Shown here one piece after another: positions 60,265 to 64,000 of a stretch of DNA of 64,000 bases (within the stretch, counting starts at the first letter, position 1; each line of letters starts with the position of its first letter). The stretch lies in the NCBI GenBank assembly GCA_902555585.1, contig CACDSY010000002.1, forward strand, positions 80,001-144,000. The letters are read 5' to 3'. The notes below the pieces were generated by a model. The model ran no database searches and was not told where the DNA came from. It saw nothing but the letters and a program-made list of their open reading frames with translations. The position numbers were made by a program, and so were the translations under genes. Source of the DNA: an uncultured Pelagibacteraceae bacterium. Lineage in GTDB: Bacteria; Pseudomonadota; Alphaproteobacteria; Pelagibacterales; Pelagibacteraceae.

Positions 60265-61365
60265 ATGAATATTAGACCCTTTAGAGAAATAAAAAGAAAA
60301 AAAACAAAAGAAATTAATGTTGGTAATGTGAGAGTTGGAGGAGATAATCCAATTTCTGTTCAATCAATGACCAATACTTTAACAAAAGATATTAAAGAAA
60401 CTGTAAATCAGATCAAACAAATTGAGGAAGCGGGAGCTGATATCGTGAGAGTATCATGTCCAGATCAAGACTCAACGAAAGCTCTGAGAGATATAACCAA
60501 AAATACTTCTATACCAATAGTTGCTGATATACATTTTCATTATAAAAGAGCAATAGAAGCAGCTGAGAGTGGGGCTGCTTGTCTTAGAATAAACCCTGGA
60601 AATATTGGAGACAAAAAAAAAATTAAAGAGGTAATTTCTGCTGCAAAAAATAATAATTGTTCAATTAGAATTGGTGTTAATGCTGGATCATTAGAAAAAG
60701 ACTTATTAGAAAAGTATAAAGAACCTTGTCCAGAAGCTTTAGTAGAGAGTGCATTAAGAAATATTAGTATTGTTGAGGACTTTGACTTTTATGAATTTAA
60801 AGTGAGTGTCAAATCCTCAGATGTTTTTTTGTCTATTGAAGCTTATAGACAACTTTCTAAAGTTACTGATTATCCACTACATCTAGGTATCACCGAGGCA
60901 GGAACATTTTTACCTGGTAGTATAAAATCTTCTATTGGTTTTGGATCACTTCTTATGAGTGGTATTGGGGACACTTTAAGAGTTTCTTTATCTGACGATC
61001 CAGTAGAGGAGATAAAAGTTGGAAATGAAATACTTAAATCACTTAATTTACGAAATAGAGGGGTAAAAATTATTTCTTGCCCATCTTGTGCTAGACAAGC
61101 TTTTAATGTTATCGAAACTGTTAAAAGGTTAGAAGATAGATTATCGCATATAAAAACTCCTATTTCTTTATCTATAATTGGATGTGTGGTGAATGGACCT
61201 GGTGAGGCAGCACAAACAGATATAGGTATTACTGGAGGTGGAAAAGGCAACAACATGCTTTATTTAAATGGAATTGAGTCTGAAAAAATAACAAGTGATG
61301 AGATGATTTCTAAAGTGGTGAGATTGGTCGAAGCAAAAGCCGATGAAATCGAAAAAGCCAAATAA
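60265..61365 (+). CDS. ispG: 4-hydroxy-3-methylbut-2-enyl diphosphate synthase
   Basis: A 366-residue [4Fe-4S] enzyme of the MEP isoprenoid pathway, flavodoxin- or ferredoxin-dependent. [19 protein letters not shown] is at the N-terminus. The iron-sulfur Cys are in [10 protein letters not shown] and [10 protein letters not shown]. Gly-rich GITGGGKGN is near the end. Its stop shares a base with the prfA start. Confidence 0.96.
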   Translation: MNIRPFREIKRKKTKEINVGNVRVGGDNPISVQSMTNTLTKDIKETVNQIKQIEEAGADIVRVSCPDQDSTKALRDITKNTSIPIVADIHFHYKRAIEAAESGAACLRINPGNIGDKKKIKEVISAAKNNNCSIRIGVNAGSLEKDLLEKYKEPCPEALVESALRNISIVEDFDFYEFKVSVKSSDVFLSIEAYRQLSKVTDYPLHLGITEAGTFLPGSIKSSIGFGSLLMSGIGDTLRVSLSDDPVEEIKVGNEILKSLNLRNRGVKIISCPSCARQAFNVIETVKRLEDRLSHIKTPISLSIIGCVVNGPGEAAQTDIGITGGGKGNNMLYLNGIESEKITSDEMISKVVRLVEAKADEIEKAK

Positions 61366-62435
61366 TGGTACCATTATCAAAAGTTCAAGATTTAATAGCA
61401 AAACATACCAAATTGGAAAAAGAGCTGTCCTCACAAGAAATTGATAAAAAATCTTTTGCAGAGAAGTCAAAAGAATACTCCGACCTAAGTGATATTATCA
61501 AAGAAGCAGTTGCTTATTTTAATTTTCAGAAAAACAAAGAGGAATTAGAAAATTTAATTAATGACAATAACACAGATAAAGAGATGAAGGATTTAGCTAT
61601 AAGTGAATTAAATGAACTTGTAAAAAATAATGAAAATGACGAAAAAAAAATTAAATTATTTTTACTACCTAAGGATGAGGCAGATACAAAAAATGCAATG
61701 ATAGAAATAAGAGCTGGAACAGGAGGATTAGAGGCTAGTTTATTTGCATCTGATTTGTTTAAGATGTATGAAAAGGTAAGTCACAAAAAAAAATGGTTAA
61801 TGGAAGTCATATCTATTTCTAAAAGTGATGCTGGTGGATTAAAAGAGGTAATTGCATCAATAAAAGGTAAAAATATTTATTCTTCATTAAAATATGAAAG
61901 TGGTGTTCATAGAGTTCAAAGAGTTCCTGATACTGAAACACAAGGAAGGGTTCATACATCTGCTGCTACAGTTGCAGTCATGCCAGAAGCTGAAGAGGTT
62001 GATGTTAAAATAGAGGAAAAAGATTTAAGAATTGACGTATTTAGAAGTAGTGGCCCAGGTGGTCAAAGTGTAAATACAACAGACTCTGCTGTAAGGATTA
62101 CACATATTCCAACAGGAATAGTTGTTAGTCAGCAAGATGAAAAATCACAGATAAGAAATAAAGAAAAAGGCTTAAAAATTCTTAGATCAAGAATTTATGA
62201 GTTAGAAAGACAAAAAAGAGATGAAGAAAGATCAAAAGATAGAAAAAGTAAAATTGGTACAGGGGACAGATCAGAAAGAATTAGAACATATAATTTTCCA
62301 CAAGGAAGAGTTACAGATCATAGAATAAATTTAACTTTACATAAATTATCTGAATTTATGGAAGGTGAAATATTTGATGAGATAGTTGAAAACTTAGTGA
62401 TTCAAGCACAAGAAAATGAACTCACCAATATTTAA
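61365..62435 (+). CDS. prfA: Peptide chain release factor 1
   Basis: A 356-residue class I release factor. The catalytic GGQ is in [11 protein letters not shown] near residue 231, the stop-codon recognition region lies upstream ([15 protein letters not shown] near 190, with the PxT-type motif expected), and the C-terminus [14 protein letters not shown] is normal. It reads UAA/UAG. It is paired with prmC, which methylates the GGQ glutamine. Confidence 0.96.
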   Translation: MVPLSKVQDLIAKHTKLEKELSSQEIDKKSFAEKSKEYSDLSDIIKEAVAYFNFQKNKEELENLINDNNTDKEMKDLAISELNELVKNNENDEKKIKLFLLPKDEADTKNAMIEIRAGTGGLEASLFASDLFKMYEKVSHKKKWLMEVISISKSDAGGLKEVIASIKGKNIYSSLKYESGVHRVQRVPDTETQGRVHTSAATVAVMPEAEEVDVKIEEKDLRIDVFRSSGPGGQSVNTTDSAVRITHIPTGIVVSQQDEKSQIRNKEKGLKILRSRIYELERQKRDEERSKDRKSKIGTGDRSERIRTYNFPQGRVTDHRINLTLHKLSEFMEGEIFDEIVENLVIQAQENELTNI

Positions 62436-62436
62436 G

Positions 62437-63279
62437 ATGAATTACAATCAAATTTTAACAAAAGGCGAGACTTTTTTAAAAAAAAAAAAAATTGAAAATT
62501 CACATCTCGATGTTGAATTAATCTTATCGAAAGTAGTCAATAGAACAAGAGAAGAAATAATATTAGATACAAATAAAAAATTAAAAAATACAGATATAAC
62601 AAAGTTTAAAAATTATTTATTTAGAAGATATCAAAATGAACCAATGGCATATATTCTTGGTTATAAACATTTTTGGAAATATAAATTTTTAACAAATAAA
62701 TTTGTTTTAATCCCAAGACCAGACACAGAATTAGTTATTGAGGAAACTTTGAAGTATTTACAAATTGATAAGTCAAAAAAAATTTTAGATGTTGGAACTG
62801 GGTCAGGCTGTATTGTAATTTCTTTATTAAAAGAAAGGCCAAAATGTAAAGCAACAGCAATAGATATATCCCTAAAAGCCTTAAATGTTGCAAAAACTAA
62901 TGCAAAATTACATCATTTAGAAAATAAAATTAATTTTATTAATATCGATATTGACAAACATAAATCTAATAACTATGATTTAATTATATCTAATCCTCCA
63001 TACATAAATAGTATTGAATTAAATAGATTAGATGATGATATAAAATTCCATGAACCTAAATTAGCATTATCCGGTGGTTCTGATGGTTTTAGGGATTTAA
63101 AAAAAATAATTTTTAAGAGTAAAAAATTGTTAAAAATAAACGGAAAATTAATACTTGAGATTGGATATAAACAAAAAAATCAATGTATAAAAATACTTAA
63201 TGAAAATAAATTCTATATTAACAAAATATCCAAAGATTTATCTGGAAAAGATAGATGCATAGTAAGTACTAAATTGTAA
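62437..63279 (+). CDS. prmC: Release factor glutamine N5-methyltransferase
   Basis: A 280-residue SAM methyltransferase that modifies Gln of GGQ in release factors. I prefer the ATG at 62437, one base after the prfA stop; an in-frame start at 62416 would add seven residues. GTGSGCIVI is the SAM motif and SNPPYI the NPPY active site. It ends 2 bases before the DUF4167 gene. Confidence 0.94.
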   Translation: MNYNQILTKGETFLKKKKIENSHLDVELILSKVVNRTREEIILDTNKKLKNTDITKFKNYLFRRYQNEPMAYILGYKHFWKYKFLTNKFVLIPRPDTELVIEETLKYLQIDKSKKILDVGTGSGCIVISLLKERPKCKATAIDISLKALNVAKTNAKLHHLENKINFINIDIDKHKSNNYDLIISNPPYINSIELNRLDDDIKFHEPKLALSGGSDGFRDLKKIIFKSKKLLKINGKLILEIGYKQKNQCIKILNENKFYINKISKDLSGKDRCIVSTKL

Positions 63280-63281
63280 TA

Positions 63282-63662
63282 ATGAACAATTTCAAAAATA
63301 ATAATAGGAGAAGTCGATTCAAGCCAAATGGAGACAGAGGGTTTAGAAGAAATGGAAATGGACATAAACCCAACGGGGATTTTGGCAACGGACCAGCATT
63401 TAAAAGAAGACATCCAGGAAAAAATAATCAAAATGCGGCAAAACTTGTTGAGAAATATAATGATCTAGCAAGAGAAGCTCTATCAAATGGGGATAAAATT
63501 TTGTCTGAGAATTACTTGCAGCATTCAGAGCATTTTTCTAGAATTCTTTTATCTCAAGAAAATTCTAGAAACCAAAATGAAAACATCTCTGATACTAATG
63601 CTAGTAATCAAGTTAAACATGAAAAAGAAAACAAAGAAGTAGAAGAGACAACAACTAAATAA
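63282..63662 (+). CDS. DUF4167-family protein
   Basis: A 126-residue protein. The Arg/Asn/Gly-rich N-terminus (RRSRFKPNGDRGFRRNGNG) looks RNA-binding. The DUF4167 core follows as AAKLVEKYNDLAREALSNGD and ENYLQHSEHFSRIL. The acidic tail is low complexity. It sits after prfA-prmC as in other alphaproteobacteria, so a translation-related role is plausible. It ends 1 base from the convergent M23 gene. Confidence 0.88.
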   Translation: MNNFKNNNRRSRFKPNGDRGFRRNGNGHKPNGDFGNGPAFKRRHPGKNNQNAAKLVEKYNDLAREALSNGDKILSENYLQHSEHFSRILLSQENSRNQNENISDTNASNQVKHEKENKEVEETTTK

Positions 63663-63663
63663 G

Positions 63664-64000
63664 TTACATTTTAGATATTAGATCAGATTTTAGAACATCA
63701 ATTTTAATTTTATTTACCTCAAATATTTTACGCTCATCACCTTTTAGTATTTTTCCAGAAGGAAGTTTAAGTTTTTGAGAATTTATTTTTCTTCCATTTT
63801 CAATAACTTCATAATGTAAATGTGGACCAGTAGAAAGACCGGTTGAACCAACATAACCAATTATTTGACCTTGTCTAACTTTAGCACCTTTCTTAATACC
63901 TCTACCAAACTTTGACATATGTGCGTAAACAGTTTGATAAACTCTATTGTGTTTTATCTTAACACAATTACCTCCTCCTCCACACCATTGCGCTCTTACA
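63664..64000 (-). CDS. M23-family metallopeptidase, C-terminal part (cut by window edge)
   Basis: The minus-strand frame is open to the window edge and shows about 111 residues of a LytM/M23 domain: GNCVKIKHN, YQTVYAHMSKFG, GQIIGYVGSTGLSTGPHLHYEV with the zinc/catalytic HLHYE, then a short Lys-rich tail. Such enzymes cleave peptidoglycan cross-links in the periplasm. The N-terminal portion, which would show a signal peptide and coiled coil or LysM, is outside the window. Confidence 0.88.
   Translation of the reverse strand, partial: VRAQWCGGGGNCVKIKHNRVYQTVYAHMSKFGRGIKKGAKVRQGQIIGYVGSTGLSTGPHLHYEVIENGRKINSQKLKLPSGKILKGDERKIFEVNKIKIDVLKSDLISKM

Noticed and set aside
1..64000. CRISPR arrays, insertion sequences or prophage
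   Set aside because: No regularly spaced repeats, transposase, integrase or phage structural genes were seen on either strand.

Overview
The window looks like a chromosomal segment of a SAR11-type alphaproteobacterium (Pelagibacterales). I infer this from the very AT-rich sequence, Lys/Asn/Ile-rich proteins, gene spacings of a few bases or overlaps almost everywhere, and alphaproteobacterial gene orders: cobT-cobS-J protein-bolA, rpmH-rnpA-yidD-yidC, SRP RNA-dnaX-ybaB-recR, aroA-cmk-rpsA-ihfB, trpF-trpB-trpA-accD-folC and a GcrA homologue. I found no phage, insertion sequence, CRISPR array or rRNA.

Layout. 1-4.2 kb: cobT (cut by the window edge), cobS, a J-domain protein, bolA, aroB, aroK. 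4.2-8.3 kb: a membrane peptide and a large exported orphan, then def-fmt-truA. 8.3-15.6 kb, minus strand: SET-domain protein, HDAC-like deacetylase, dapE, dapD, HAD hydrolase, argB, yidC, yidD, rnpA, rpmH. 15.7-20.7 kb: TVP38-like membrane protein, tRNA-Thr, two small basic proteins, dcd, murA, DUF2948, hisD, infA, tRNA-Phe. 20.8-24.4 kb: cspA, a structured non-coding stretch, tRNA-His, hisS, hisZ, hisG. 24.4-28.2 kb: rmuC, a RecB/MGME1-like nuclease, an exonuclease I homologue, trxA. 28.2-40.9 kb, minus strand: folC, accD, trpA, trpB, trpF, pyrF, ihfB, rpsA, a decayed cmk, aroA, lptB, lptC, kdsD, rnd. 40.9-50.5 kb: NDUFA9-like SDR, SHOCT protein, gcrA, ABC-2 permease, argD, argF, cytochrome c, kdsB, pheA, SRP RNA, dnaX, ybaB, recR. 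50.5-64 kb: glcB, accA, secA, argJ, DUF1178, ubiG, lysC, ispG, prfA, prmC, DUF4167 and a cut-off M23 peptidase.

Together these are housekeeping genes: the shikimate, tryptophan, histidine, arginine and lysine pathways, fatty-acid initiation (accA, accD), LPS/Kdo supply and export (kdsD, kdsB, lptB, lptC), translation, protein export and insertion, and DNA end processing.

The most notable points are these. (1) A full-length but clearly dead cytidylate kinase gene lies in its ancestral aroA-rpsA slot. (2) TrpA and TrpB at the normal trp locus have both lost residues regarded as catalytic or near-invariant. (3) All ten convergent gene junctions have a gap of 3 bases or less or overlap, several with interlocked stop codons. 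(4) Two ORFs start within a few bases of the mature 3' end of a structural RNA (tRNA-His/hisS and SRP RNA/dnaX). (5) glcB has no room for the glycine riboswitch reported upstream of malate synthase in SAR11. (6) There is structured non-coding sequence around cspA and a perfect palindrome touching the start codon at 15724.
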